DNA from: Pseudomonadota bacterium
Lineage (GTDB): Bacteria > Pseudomonadota > Gammaproteobacteria > Xanthomonadales > Wenzhouxiangellaceae
Direction of reading: 5' to 3'
Assembly (NCBI GenBank): GCA_013285445.1
Contig: CP053448.1
Location: forward strand, 2,046,001 to 2,110,000
DNA: 64,000 nucleotides
Under the pieces are notes generated by a model. That model had not been told where the DNA came from. It did not search any database and saw nothing but the letters and a program-made list of their open reading frames with translations. Of the stretch, positions 33,422 to 44,563 are shown in pieces. A program made the translations under genes and the position numbers. Numbering within the stretch: position 1 is the first letter of the stretch; the number at the start of each line of letters is the position of its first letter.

Positions 33422-34717
33422 CTATTCGAAGCGCAGCGCCTCGATCGGATCGAGGCGGGCGGCCTTGCGGGCGGGGTAAAAACCAAAGAACACAGCGATG
33501 AACATGGCGATAACCACGGCTCCGGCCAGCGTCCAGGGGCTGATCAGCACGGGAAACTCGCCAAGATTCGCGGCCAGGTAGGTTCCCCCAACCCCCAGAA
33601 TGGTGCCGATCACGCCACCCAGGGCGCCCAGCACCACGGCTTCGACCAAAAACTGGCTGAGCACGTCCCGGCGACGCGCGCCGACGGCACGACGCAGACC
33701 GATTTCTCGGGTTCGTTCGGTGACCGATACCAGCATGATGTTCATGATGCCGATGCCGCCGACGATCAGAGAAGTCAGCGAAAACGCGGCCAGCAGGAAG
33801 CCAAGCAGCGACTCGGTCTCGTTGCGGGCACGGATGAATTCAGCGAAATTGAACACCCGGAAATCATCTTCTGCCCCCGGCTGGATGTTGCGCCGGACGC
33901 GCAGCAGATGCTCGATTTCCGCCTGCGCATCGAGCACATCAAGATCGTCCCACACCTTGACCACCAGCACACCGACACCGTCAGGATCAGGCCCGGACGT
34001 CCCCGCCAGACGGGTCCGGACGGTCGACAGCGGCATCCAGACGACATCGTCCTGATCCTGTCCCCAACTTGAGGTTCCCTCTTCCTCGAGCACGCCGATG
34101 ATCGTGATCGGCGTGCGATTGATGCGCAACCGTGCGCCGATGGGATCGCCGCCGCCAAACAGCTCGTCGACGACCGTCTGACCCAGAATCGCGACTCGCT
34201 CGCCGCTTCGAACGTCGGCCTCGGAGATATTGCGTCCCTCCACGATCCGCCGGTTCTGCACCAGGGCAAAATCCGCGCCAACCCCCACGACCTGGGTCGT
34301 CCAGTTCTTGCCCTGGACCACCAGGGTCGCGCCGCCCTGAATCCGGCCGGACACGGCCTCGATGAGGTCGCTGCGCTCGCGCAGCGCCTCCAGGTCGCGC
34401 TCGGTCAGCAGCCGCGCAGTGGCGGCGCCCTGGCTGCGACCACCCCGCATGCTGACGCCGGGCTGTATGTAGAGCACATGCGTTCCGAACGCCTCGATCT
34501 GCTGCCGAAGCTGATCGCCGGCCCCCTGCGAGATCGATACGGCGACAATGGCCGCACCGATGCCGATGATGATGCCAAGCATGGTCAGGAAGCTGCGCAC
34601 CGAGTTGGTTCGGATCGCCTTGAGCGCCACGCCCAGGCTGGAGAGCAGATGAACCCCGCCGCTGTCGGCTGACCCGGCGAGCGCGGACTCCTGCATCGGC
34701 TCGACCCGCGCATCCAT
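33422..34717 (-). CDS. MacB-like ABC transporter permease
   Basis: This 431-residue permease has four membrane helices in the MacB/FtsX layout: helix 1 at [20 protein letters not shown], a periplasmic MacB_PCD domain ([20 protein letters not shown] through the [20 protein letters not shown] region), then the FtsX domain with [40 protein letters not shown] and ending [17 protein letters not shown]. The ATPase is a separate protein, unlike E. coli MacB. Its ATG overlaps the ATPase stop by one base (TGATG). Probable role: mechanotransmission-type export of peptides, lipids or drugs with the adaptor and an outer-membrane partner encoded elsewhere. Confidence 0.92.
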   Translation of the reverse strand: MDARVEPMQESALAGSADSGGVHLLSSLGVALKAIRTNSVRSFLTMLGIIIGIGAAIVAVSISQGAGDQLRQQIEAFGTHVLYIQPGVSMRGGRSQGAATARLLTERDLEALRERSDLIEAVSGRIQGGATLVVQGKNWTTQVVGVGADFALVQNRRIVEGRNISEADVRSGERVAILGQTVVDELFGGGDPIGARLRINRTPITIIGVLEEEGTSSWGQDQDDVVWMPLSTVRTRLAGTSGPDPDGVGVLVVKVWDDLDVLDAQAEIEHLLRVRRNIQPGAEDDFRVFNFAEFIRARNETESLLGFLLAAFSLTSLIVGGIGIMNIMLVSVTERTREIGLRRAVGARRRDVLSQFLVEAVVLGALGGVIGTILGVGGTYLAANLGEFPVLISPWTLAGAVVIAMFIAVFFGFYPARKAARLDPIEALRFE

Positions 34718-35439
34718 CAGTTCACGGCCCCGGCAACGGGCTGCGCGCTGTCGGCCATGATGCGTCCGTCGCGAAAGCGGACGATCCGGCGGGCGTGTGC
34801 AGCGATTTCTTCCTCATGCGTCACCAGCACCACGGTGACGCCTTCGGCATTCAGTTCGGTCAGCAGCGCCATGATGTCTGCCGCCGTCCTGCTGTCCAGG
34901 GCGCCGGTGGGCTCATCGGCCAGTATCATGCTGGGCCGGTTGACCAGCGCCCGGGCGATGGCCACGCGCTGCTGCTGTCCGCCGGACAGCTGCGAAGGCG
35001 TGTGGTCCATGCGTTCGGCCAGGCCGACGCGCTCCAGCGCCGCGCGCGCCCGGCGGTCTTTCTCCTCGCGGCCCAGTCGCGTGTAGACCAGCGGCAGCTT
35101 GACGTTGTCGATGGCGTTGGTTCGCGGCAGCAGCATGAACTGCTGAAACACGAAGCCCAGGGTCCGGTTGCGCAGCGCGGCCAGCTCGTCATTGTCGAGC
35201 GTGCCGATGTCGCGGCCCGCAATCTGCAGCTGCCCGCAGGTCGGGGTGTCGAGCGCGCCGACCAGGTTCATGAAAGTGGACTTGCCGGAGCCTGACGGCC
35301 CCATGATGGCGACGAATTCCCCGGCCTCGATGTCAACGTCGACTGCCTTGAGCGCCTCGATGACGCTGCTGCCCATGACATAGTCCTTGCCCAGGTTGCG
35401 GGCACGGACCAGCGGCCCTGTTTCGACGCCATCCATCAC
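34717..35439 (-). CDS. MacB/LolD-type ABC transporter ATPase
   Basis: This 240-residue ATPase has Walker [11 protein letters not shown]-loop [20 protein letters not shown], signature [19 protein letters not shown], Walker [12 protein letters not shown] and H-loop [20 protein letters not shown]. This is the MacB/LolD/FtsE subfamily. It energises the permease encoded immediately downstream and overlaps the adaptor gene by 4 bases (ATGA). Confidence 0.95.
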   Translation of the reverse strand: MMDGVETGPLVRARNLGKDYVMGSSVIEALKAVDVDIEAGEFVAIMGPSGSGKSTFMNLVGALDTPTCGQLQIAGRDIGTLDNDELAALRNRTLGFVFQQFMLLPRTNAIDNVKLPLVYTRLGREEKDRRARAALERVGLAERMDHTPSQLSGGQQQRVAIARALVNRPSMILADEPTGALDSRTAADIMALLTELNAEGVTVVLVTHEEEIAAHARRIVRFRDGRIMADSAQPVAGAVN

Positions 35440-36887
35440 GCGTCAGGCCCGGTCCGCCGCATCCGGCTGACCACCTGATCGCCGACCTTCAGTTCACCCG
35501 CAACCACGACTTCGGTGAACTTGTCGTCGCTGATGCCCAGGCGCACGGGATGCGCGCGAACGCGACCGTCACCGGTGACGGTATACAGCTGGGCGGCGCG
35601 CGTGTTCTCGAACTGCCGCATGCGCTCGGTCCATGCCTCGAGCTGGGCGGCATCGAGATGCTGGCCGAGCACCTCTCGCGTGATTGCCTCCATACGCTCG
35701 CGGATGACTTCGCGGTCGGCACCGGACATGAACAGCCCGCGCATGCGACCAAAGGCTTCCTGAAAATCGGCCTGGACCCGCTCGATGGTGGCATCATCGA
35801 CACCCATTTCCCGCAGCCCGTCGGCCATCTGCTCGCCGGGACCGCCACCACCGGGAGACGGCGCCTCGGCGGCATCAGCCACGGCCTCGTCGGGCGGGCG
35901 GAAGCGAATCGCCGCGTTGTCGACCCGCAGGACATCTTCTCGCTTGCCGGTCTCGATGTCGATACTTGCCGTCATGCCGGGCAACAGGCGCTGTTCGGGA
36001 TTCTCGGCGTTGATGACCACGGTGTAGGTCACGACGTTCTGCTCCTCTTCGGGGGCGAGGCGTACCTGCGAGACGTCACCGGTAAAACCCCGATCCGGGA
36101 AGGCATCGACCGTGAAACGCACGGCGGCACCCTCGCGGACGCTGCCGATATCGGCCTCGTCGACGCTGGCCTCGATGCGGATCTCGCCGAGGTCGCGGGC
36201 GATATTGAACAACAGCGGCGTCTGCAGGCCGGCGGCCACCGTCTGGCCGACGTCGACTGCACGCTCGATCACCACACCGTCGATCGGCGAGCGAATCTCG
36301 GTCCGCTCCAGATCGATCCGGGCCGCTTCCAGCGAAGCCTCGCGCTGCAGCACCGTGGCCTCGGCGGTCAACAGCTGCGAGCGGGCAATCTCGAGATCGG
36401 CTTCGGCCAGCAGATACGTGGTTTCCGCCAGGTCCAGGTCGGACTCCGACACGCTGCCGCGCTCGACCAGGCGCGCCTGCCGCTCCAACTCGCGCCGGGT
36501 ATTGGCCAGATTGGCCTCGGCCTTGCGAATGGTGGCTTTCTGAACCTCCACGCCGGCCCTCGCCACGGCCAGGTTGGCCTCGGCTTCCTGAACTCGGCGT
36601 TCGAAGGTCTGTGGGTCAAGCTCGGCCAGCAGGTCACCGGCCCGGACCCGGGTGTTGAAATCGGCGTGCAGTGCTTCGATCTGCCCCGACAGCTGCGAAC
36701 CAACCTCGACGGTATTGACCGCCCTGACCGAGCCCACGGCCGACACGATGCGCGTGATGTCGCCGCGGTCGATCGCCACCTCGTCGAACTGTGCTCCGAC
36801 CTCTTCATCGCCCCATGATGGCCAAAGCCAAAACACCAGCAACAGCAACACCAGGGCCGCGGCAGCAGCCAGCACAATCCTCTTCAT
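35436..36887 (-). CDS. MacA/HlyD-type periplasmic adaptor
   Basis: This 483-residue periplasmic adaptor has an N-terminal membrane anchor (residues 4-23). The lipoyl halves are seen at GSQLSGQIEALHADFNTRVRAG and SPIDGVVIERAVDVGQTV, flanking a long coiled coil (residues about 95-200), followed by beta-barrel and membrane-proximal domains. The stretch at residues about 335-445 is unusual: a Gly/Pro-rich linker (EAPSPGGGGPGEQ) and a helical insert (ATIERVQADFQEAFGRMRGL), interrupting the membrane-proximal domain. It heads the three-gene export operon. Confidence 0.92.
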   Translation of the reverse strand: MKRIVLAAAAALVLLLLVFWLWPSWGDEEVGAQFDEVAIDRGDITRIVSAVGSVRAVNTVEVGSQLSGQIEALHADFNTRVRAGDLLAELDPQTFERRVQEAEANLAVARAGVEVQKATIRKAEANLANTRRELERQARLVERGSVSESDLDLAETTYLLAEADLEIARSQLLTAEATVLQREASLEAARIDLERTEIRSPIDGVVIERAVDVGQTVAAGLQTPLLFNIARDLGEIRIEASVDEADIGSVREGAAVRFTVDAFPDRGFTGDVSQVRLAPEEEQNVVTYTVVINAENPEQRLLPGMTASIDIETGKREDVLRVDNAAIRFRPPDEAVADAAEAPSPGGGGPGEQMADGLREMGVDDATIERVQADFQEAFGRMRGLFMSGADREVIRERMEAITREVLGQHLDAAQLEAWTERMRQFENTRAAQLYTVTGDGRVRAHPVRLGISDDKFTEVVVAGELKVGDQVVSRMRRTGPDA

Positions 36888-36993
36888 CAGTGATCGAACC
36901 CTGCGTCAAACCCACATTGTAGACCGCGCACACCGTACCGGGTTCAGCCGAATGCAGTACGATAAAGGCTGCTTTCTGACGAGGATTGCCGAC

Positions 36994-37296
36994 ATGCTGC
37001 GATCACCTCAAAAGCGTCCGCGCAGCCTGCGCCGCTGGCTTGTCGACCACCCCTTCCTGTGCGTTGCGATCCTGGCCGGGCTGATCTTTGCTGCCATGCA
37101 CACGAATCTGGTCAGCGGCAGCGCAGTCACCACCGCCTGGCAGTATCTTGGTGTCGGCTTCCATGTCACCGCCAACGTGCTGGCGCGATTACTGCCCGGG
37201 ATTCCGGGTTGGCTCGATGCCGCCATGGTCGTCGTGATCGGATTGCTGCCCTACCTCGTGCTGGACGCCCTCTGGCGCTACCTCAAGCCCGACTGA
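36994..37296 (+). CDS. Small two-span membrane protein of unknown function
   Basis: This 100-residue protein has a basic N-terminus ([19 protein letters not shown]), one helix near residues 22-38, an amphipathic middle ([19 protein letters not shown]) and a second helix near 75-93. GAGGA lies 10 bases before this ATG; the longer upstream frame lacks a ribosome-binding site. No family recognised. It lies 47 bases before hutU on the same strand. Confidence 0.6.
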   Translation: MLRSPQKRPRSLRRWLVDHPFLCVAILAGLIFAAMHTNLVSGSAVTTAWQYLGVGFHVTANVLARLLPGIPGWLDAAMVVVIGLLPYLVLDALWRYLKPD

Positions 37297-37343
37297 CCGG
37301 ACCGGTTGCTATACTTCCCGACTCTGAAACGCCAGGGAAGACC

Positions 37344-39020
<1,677 letters not shown>

Positions 39021-39022
39021 CC

Positions 39023-39048
39023 GCCCAGGCGCGATGTCTTGCCTGGGC
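39023..39048. terminator. Bidirectional hairpin terminator
   Basis: Arms GCCCAGGC (39023-39030) and GCCTGGGC (39041-39048) form an 8-bp stem with a 10-nt loop between the convergent hutU and radical SAM genes. Confidence 0.6.
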
Positions 39049-39052
39049 CAGT

Positions 39053-40225
39053 TCAGGCCGCTTCGCTGGCTTGCCTGAGCGCGCGAGCGCGGTATTCGGT
39101 CAGATTGCCCAGATCGACGTGCGGTTGCCCCAGACGGGGGTCGCTCAGAACGTGCATGAACTGGCTGAATTCCGGATGGTCGGGGCGCCAGATGCAGCGC
39201 ACCCGAAACTCGGCCGGGGTCCAGGTGCCCCAGTTGAGCAGCATCGAAAAACCCGCCTGATCCGCACCCAGCTCGCGGGCCAGATCGGCAAATTCCGGCA
39301 TTTCGCGGTAATTGGCCTGCTGGACGACGAAGTCCAGGCGCAGAAAGCGCAGCTCGCCGCTGGCGCGCAGTGCCCCGAGGCGCCTGACGTTGGCCAGCAG
39401 CGTCGGCCAGTGTCCGCCGCGGCGGGTAATGGCGTAGGTCTCAGGCGTGGCGGCATCGAACGAGACCAGGATATCGCTGATGTTGCCCCGAATACCCGCC
39501 AGCCGCTGCCAGGTGCGCGGCGTCAGCAGCACGCCATTGGTCTGCAGGCTGATTTTCAGGTTTGGAAAATCATCACCCTCGAGCCCGTATAAAAACTCCC
39601 GGAACACGGTGGAGGCAAAGGGGTCACCCGAGCCGGTGACGTTGACGCGGAAGTGCCGATCGGTCGGCTCGGCAAACAGCGCCTGCACGACGCGATCCTG
39701 CAGATGACGTCGCTGGTCGAGTTCCGGCCCGTCGGTATAGTTGATGCGCTGGGTTCGGCAGCTCGGACACCACAGGTTGCAGGAGGCGTCATTGCACAGG
39801 TTGATGAAGGTCGGCAGCTGCTCCAGCCGCGTCTGCCCAGCGGCGATGACTGGACCGAACGGGTCATCGGCCGCCGCCTGCCGGAGCGTCGGCAGCGAGT
39901 CGTTCTGAATGTACGGACAGACCTTGTGATCACAATAGCGGAAGCTGCCGTCGAGAATGCTGGCGCGAATGCGCTGCGCCTCGGCCGAATTCCAGACCGC
40001 GTCGATGTCGCTTTCGTTGAGATTGCCGATGGACGTGGGCAGCCAGTTCGAGCAGCACAGGTAAGCCTTGCCGTCTTCGTAGACATCAAGCTGTTTGAAG
40101 GGGTTGGGGCAAAAACGTCCGCGCAGGTCGTGCCGCGGGTTGAGCGATGCCGAGATATCGGGCCGGATGCGCTTGACCAAGCGGTTCCAGCGATAGCTCA
40201 GGCTGGCGATGATTCGGTGCAGCAT
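39053..40225 (-). CDS. Radical SAM protein with N-terminal Twitch/SPASM-like domain
   Basis: This 390-residue iron-sulfur enzyme has the radical SAM motif CNLWCPSC at residues 149-156 (C-x3-C-x2-C), followed by NVTGSGDPF and KISLQTNGVLL, which belong to the AdoMet-binding barrel. Before it, residues 39-103 carry five cysteines in the pattern FCPNPFKQLDVYEDGKAYLC, GNLNESDIDAVWNS and YCDHKVCPY, i.e. an auxiliary-cluster (Twitch/SPASM-type) domain placed N-terminally rather than at the usual C-terminal position. The substrate is unknown. It sits on the opposite strand between hutU and hutH. No peptide substrate gene is visible nearby. Confidence 0.85.
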   Translation of the reverse strand: MLHRIIASLSYRWNRLVKRIRPDISASLNPRHDLRGRFCPNPFKQLDVYEDGKAYLCCSNWLPTSIGNLNESDIDAVWNSAEAQRIRASILDGSFRYCDHKVCPYIQNDSLPTLRQAAADDPFGPVIAAGQTRLEQLPTFINLCNDASCNLWCPSCRTQRINYTDGPELDQRRHLQDRVVQALFAEPTDRHFRVNVTGSGDPFASTVFREFLYGLEGDDFPNLKISLQTNGVLLTPRTWQRLAGIRGNISDILVSFDAATPETYAITRRGGHWPTLLANVRRLGALRASGELRFLRLDFVVQQANYREMPEFADLARELGADQAGFSMLLNWGTWTPAEFRVRCIWRPDHPEFSQFMHVLSDPRLGQPHVDLGNLTEYRARALRQASEAA

Positions 40226-40404
40226 GAAATCGGCACGGGATGAGACTTCTTCGTTAGTGTACCAGTCCCGCCAATCCTGACAGTTGAAGTATCCGAAGCG
40301 CTCAGGAGCATTCGCCCCGGCCCGACCGGATATTCCCTAACGCGTGTCGCAGTTGCTAACATGGCACGTATTCCCGGCCGCAACCACGCCTCGATCCCGG
40401 TGCC

Positions 40405-41898
<1,494 letters not shown>

Positions 41899-41903
41899 CA
41901 CAC

Positions 41904-43121
41904 ATGCACAAGCTGACCAACATCTCGCAGCTCTACCGGGTGCCGGCCGACGGCGGGCTGTCCGAAGTGGATGCGGTGGCCAATGCGGCCGTGGTCTGGG
42001 ACGACGGCAGGATTTGTTATGCCGGGCCGGAATCGGAGCTGCCGGACGGATTCTCCGCTGCCTCCGAGGCGGATGCCGGGGGCTGCTGCGTGGTGCCGGG
42101 ACTGATCGACTGCCATACGCATCTGTGTTTCGGTGGCTGGCGCGGCGACGAGTTTGCCGCCCGGCTCGAGGGGGCCAGCTACCAGGACATCCAGGCCGGC
42201 GGTGGCGGCATTCATTCAACCGTTCAGGCCACGCGATCGGCCACCGAAGCGGCGCTGGCCCAGAAGGCATCGACGGTCCTGGCCGACATGGCGCGACTGG
42301 GCGTGACGACGGTCGAGGCGAAGTCCGGCTACGGCCTGAACCGGGCCGACGAACTCAAGCAGCTCGAGGTCTATCGCCAGCTTGGCCAGTCTCAGCCGCT
42401 GGAAATCATACCCACCTTTCTGGGCGCCCATCTCGTACCCGCCGAATATCGCGACCGCCGGGCCGACTATCTCGCCCTGCTCTGTAACGAGCTCATTCCC
42501 GAAGTGGCCGAGCGCAGGCTCGCACGCTTCTGCGACGTCTTCATCGAGGACAACGCCTTTACGCTCGAGGAAGGCCGGCGCATTCTGGAAACGGCCAGGG
42601 CGCATGGCCTGGGCCTGAAAATTCACGCGGACCAGCTTTCGGCCGGCGGCGGCGCCGGGCTGGCTGCCGAACTCGGCGCTTTCTCGGCCGAACATCTTGA
42701 ATACGCCAGCCCTGCAGACATCGCCGCGATGGCCCGGGCCGGCACGGTGGCGGTCAGCCTGCCGATTGCCTCTCTCTATCTGCGCGAGCCGTTCCTGTCT
42801 GCGCGTGAGTGGATCGGGGCCGGGGTTCGGGTGGCCGTGGCCACCGATTTCAATCCCGGCTCGGCGCCGAGCTATCATCTGCACCTGGCCATGACCCTGG
42901 CCGCCATTCACCAGCGCATGAGCCCGGCCGAGGTGCTGCGTGGCGTGACCGCCCATGCCGCCCGCGCCCTCGGGCTGCAAGGCAGCCACGGCAGCCTGCT
43001 CCCTGGCTACCAGGCCGATCTGGCCGTCATCGACGCCCCGGATATCAGCCACTGGCTCTATCACTTTCGCCCGAACCCCTGCCGGGCAACCCTCAAGCGC
43101 GGCTGCTGGATCTGGCCCTGA
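41904..43121 (+). CDS. hutI: Imidazolonepropionase
   Basis: This 405-residue amidohydrolase opens the imidazolone ring, giving N-formimino-glutamate. Metal-binding DCHTHLCFGGWRGDEFAARL, substrate loop YQDIQAGGGGIHSTVQATR, KSGYGLNRADELKQLEV, LGAHLVPAEY, KIHADQLSAGGGAGLAAELG and the metal Asp in VAVATDFNPGSAPS are all visible. The pathway's last step (hutG, or hutF plus hutG) is not in the window. Confidence 0.97.
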   Translation: MHKLTNISQLYRVPADGGLSEVDAVANAAVVWDDGRICYAGPESELPDGFSAASEADAGGCCVVPGLIDCHTHLCFGGWRGDEFAARLEGASYQDIQAGGGGIHSTVQATRSATEAALAQKASTVLADMARLGVTTVEAKSGYGLNRADELKQLEVYRQLGQSQPLEIIPTFLGAHLVPAEYRDRRADYLALLCNELIPEVAERRLARFCDVFIEDNAFTLEEGRRILETARAHGLGLKIHADQLSAGGGAGLAAELGAFSAEHLEYASPADIAAMARAGTVAVSLPIASLYLREPFLSAREWIGAGVRVAVATDFNPGSAPSYHLHLAMTLAAIHQRMSPAEVLRGVTAHAARALGLQGSHGSLLPGYQADLAVIDAPDISHWLYHFRPNPCRATLKRGCWIWP

Positions 43122-43154
43122 GTCCCGGATCCGTCTTGTCCGCAAGCCCTGTTT

Positions 43155-43907
43155 TCAGATCCGGATCAGTCGTTCCCACAGCGCCACGATCCAGCCCATC
43201 ATCTCGGCGATGAAGGGCTCGCGGATCGCGCCCGGGTCGACCGCCCAGACATCGATGTCGGGGTGGCCCGGCGCCGCGTATTCCCAGTCGATGAGATACA
43301 GGCGGCCGCCGCTGTCGATTACGTTGGCCGGCACGAGGTCATGGTGGACCAGCCGGACCGGCCAGACCGACCGGTCGAACGCGGCCAGCTCGGGCTCGAA
43401 GGCGTGCCAGCGGGCACGCAGGGGGGGGTCCGTGGCGTCGTGCCGTTCGAGCTCGCTCCAGTAGTGGCGCAGGTAGTCGAGGTAGCGGCGCCTGGGCCAA
43501 TCCAGCGACACCTCGCCGAGCCGTTCGATCAGCGGCCAGAGTCGCCTGCGCTGTTGCGGCCGGTCGTAGTCGGATGTCTGCCAGCAGCGGCCCTCGATGT
43601 ACGGAAAGATCACGAAGCGATCATCGGGGTCCCAGTAGCAGGCCGGCCGGCTAATGCCTGCCCGTGCGGTGAGGGCCAGAATCTCGCGCTCGCGCGCCCG
43701 GTCAATCCCAAGGCGGCGCGGCGCCGGGTGGTTGAGCCGCAGCAGCAGATCAGCGTCCAGGCCAGGCGCGTCAAGGCGCAGGTTGCGGTTGGTCCGCCCG
43801 TCAGGGATCGCCGCCTTGAGGCGGGGCGGCCCGGTCAGCGGCAAGCCCCATCTTCTCCAGCTGGCCAGCGCATCGGCCAGCAGCCTGTCAAGGGCGCGCC
43901 CGGTCAT
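43155..43907 (-). CDS. APH/choline-kinase-family phosphotransferase, candidate thiamine kinase
   Basis: This 250-residue kinase of the aminoglycoside phosphotransferase fold has the catalytic loop LVHHDLVPANVI (H-x-D-x4-N) and the metal motif LYLIDWEYAAPGHPDIDVW; the nucleotide-binding N-lobe starts at GRTNRNLRL. The family includes choline kinases, LicA and thiamine kinase ThiK. The start (43907) overlaps the pnuC stop by 4 bases (ATGA), and the operon is headed by a TPP riboswitch, so phosphorylation of imported thiamine is the most likely role. A longer upstream frame is antisense noise inside pnuC. Confidence 0.85.
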   Translation of the reverse strand: MTGRALDRLLADALASWRRWGLPLTGPPRLKAAIPDGRTNRNLRLDAPGLDADLLLRLNHPAPRRLGIDRAREREILALTARAGISRPACYWDPDDRFVIFPYIEGRCWQTSDYDRPQQRRRLWPLIERLGEVSLDWPRRRYLDYLRHYWSELERHDATDPPLRARWHAFEPELAAFDRSVWPVRLVHHDLVPANVIDSGGRLYLIDWEYAAPGHPDIDVWAVDPGAIREPFIAEMMGWIVALWERLIRI

Positions 43908-44563
43908 CGCAGCTGCGGGCTGGATTGGCGCCCGCGGTAGTCCCGGACCCAGCTGATCCAGCCAAACACGGAAATGACCAGGTAGGTCAGGTGCAACCCG
44001 GCGGTCAGGACCATGCCCCGGTCGACGAACAGCACGATGGCAAGGCTGTTGATCACCATCCAGTAGGCCCAGTTCTCGAGCACCTTGCGGGCCACCATGA
44101 AGGTGGTGACCACCGCACCCCAGGTCACCAGGGAATCCAGATACGGCCATGCCGCCGAGGTATGCCGGCCAAGCAGGGTGCCCGAGATCAGGGCCGATCC
44201 GGCGATAAGGGCCAGCACCACCAGATGACGGGACCAGGGCCAGCGGATCACCGGCAGCGGCTTGTCGGCGTCACCGCCGTGACGCCAGTGCCACCAGCCG
44301 TATACCGCCATGGCCATGTAATAGCCGTTGAGCATCGACTGCATCAGCAGCTGCACCTGCCAGAACAGCGCTGTATAAATCGCCGTGCTGACCAGCGCGG
44401 CAACCCAGCACAGGCGGTTCTGGCGCACCGCCAGCAACAGGTAGGTCACGGCCAGCACGACGGCGGTCAGCTCCCAGACCGACATCGCCGCAAGGCCCTG
44501 GATGAACGGTTCAAGCACCTGTGGCGGCTCGCCGGTCGCCAGGCCGGCGGATTCAGAAGTCAT
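43904..44563 (-). CDS. pnuC: PnuC-family vitamin permease, probably thiamine-specific (PnuT)
   Basis: This 219-residue protein has seven to eight membrane helices of the PnuC/SWEET-like family, which moves B vitamins by facilitated diffusion. Visible signatures are MAMAVYGWWHWRHG (the WxxW region) and LHLTYLVISVFGWISWVRDY. Riboswitch control by TPP and co-transcription with a TonB receptor and a kinase argue for thiamine rather than nicotinamide riboside. It starts 11 bases inside the TonB receptor gene. Such transport is driven by intracellular phosphorylation of the vitamin, which fits the kinase next door. Confidence 0.9.
   Translation of the reverse strand: MTSESAGLATGEPPQVLEPFIQGLAAMSVWELTAVVLAVTYLLLAVRQNRLCWVAALVSTAIYTALFWQVQLLMQSMLNGYYMAMAVYGWWHWRHGGDADKPLPVIRWPWSRHLVVLALIAGSALISGTLLGRHTSAAWPYLDSLVTWGAVVTTFMVARKVLENWAYWMVINSLAIVLFVDRGMVLTAGLHLTYLVISVFGWISWVRDYRGRQSSPQLR

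Noticed and set aside
43126..43161. CCGGATC/GATCCGG pair between hutI and the kinase gene as a terminator
   Set aside because: The loop is long, the stem is only 7 bp and it overlaps the kinase coding end; the support is too weak to list.
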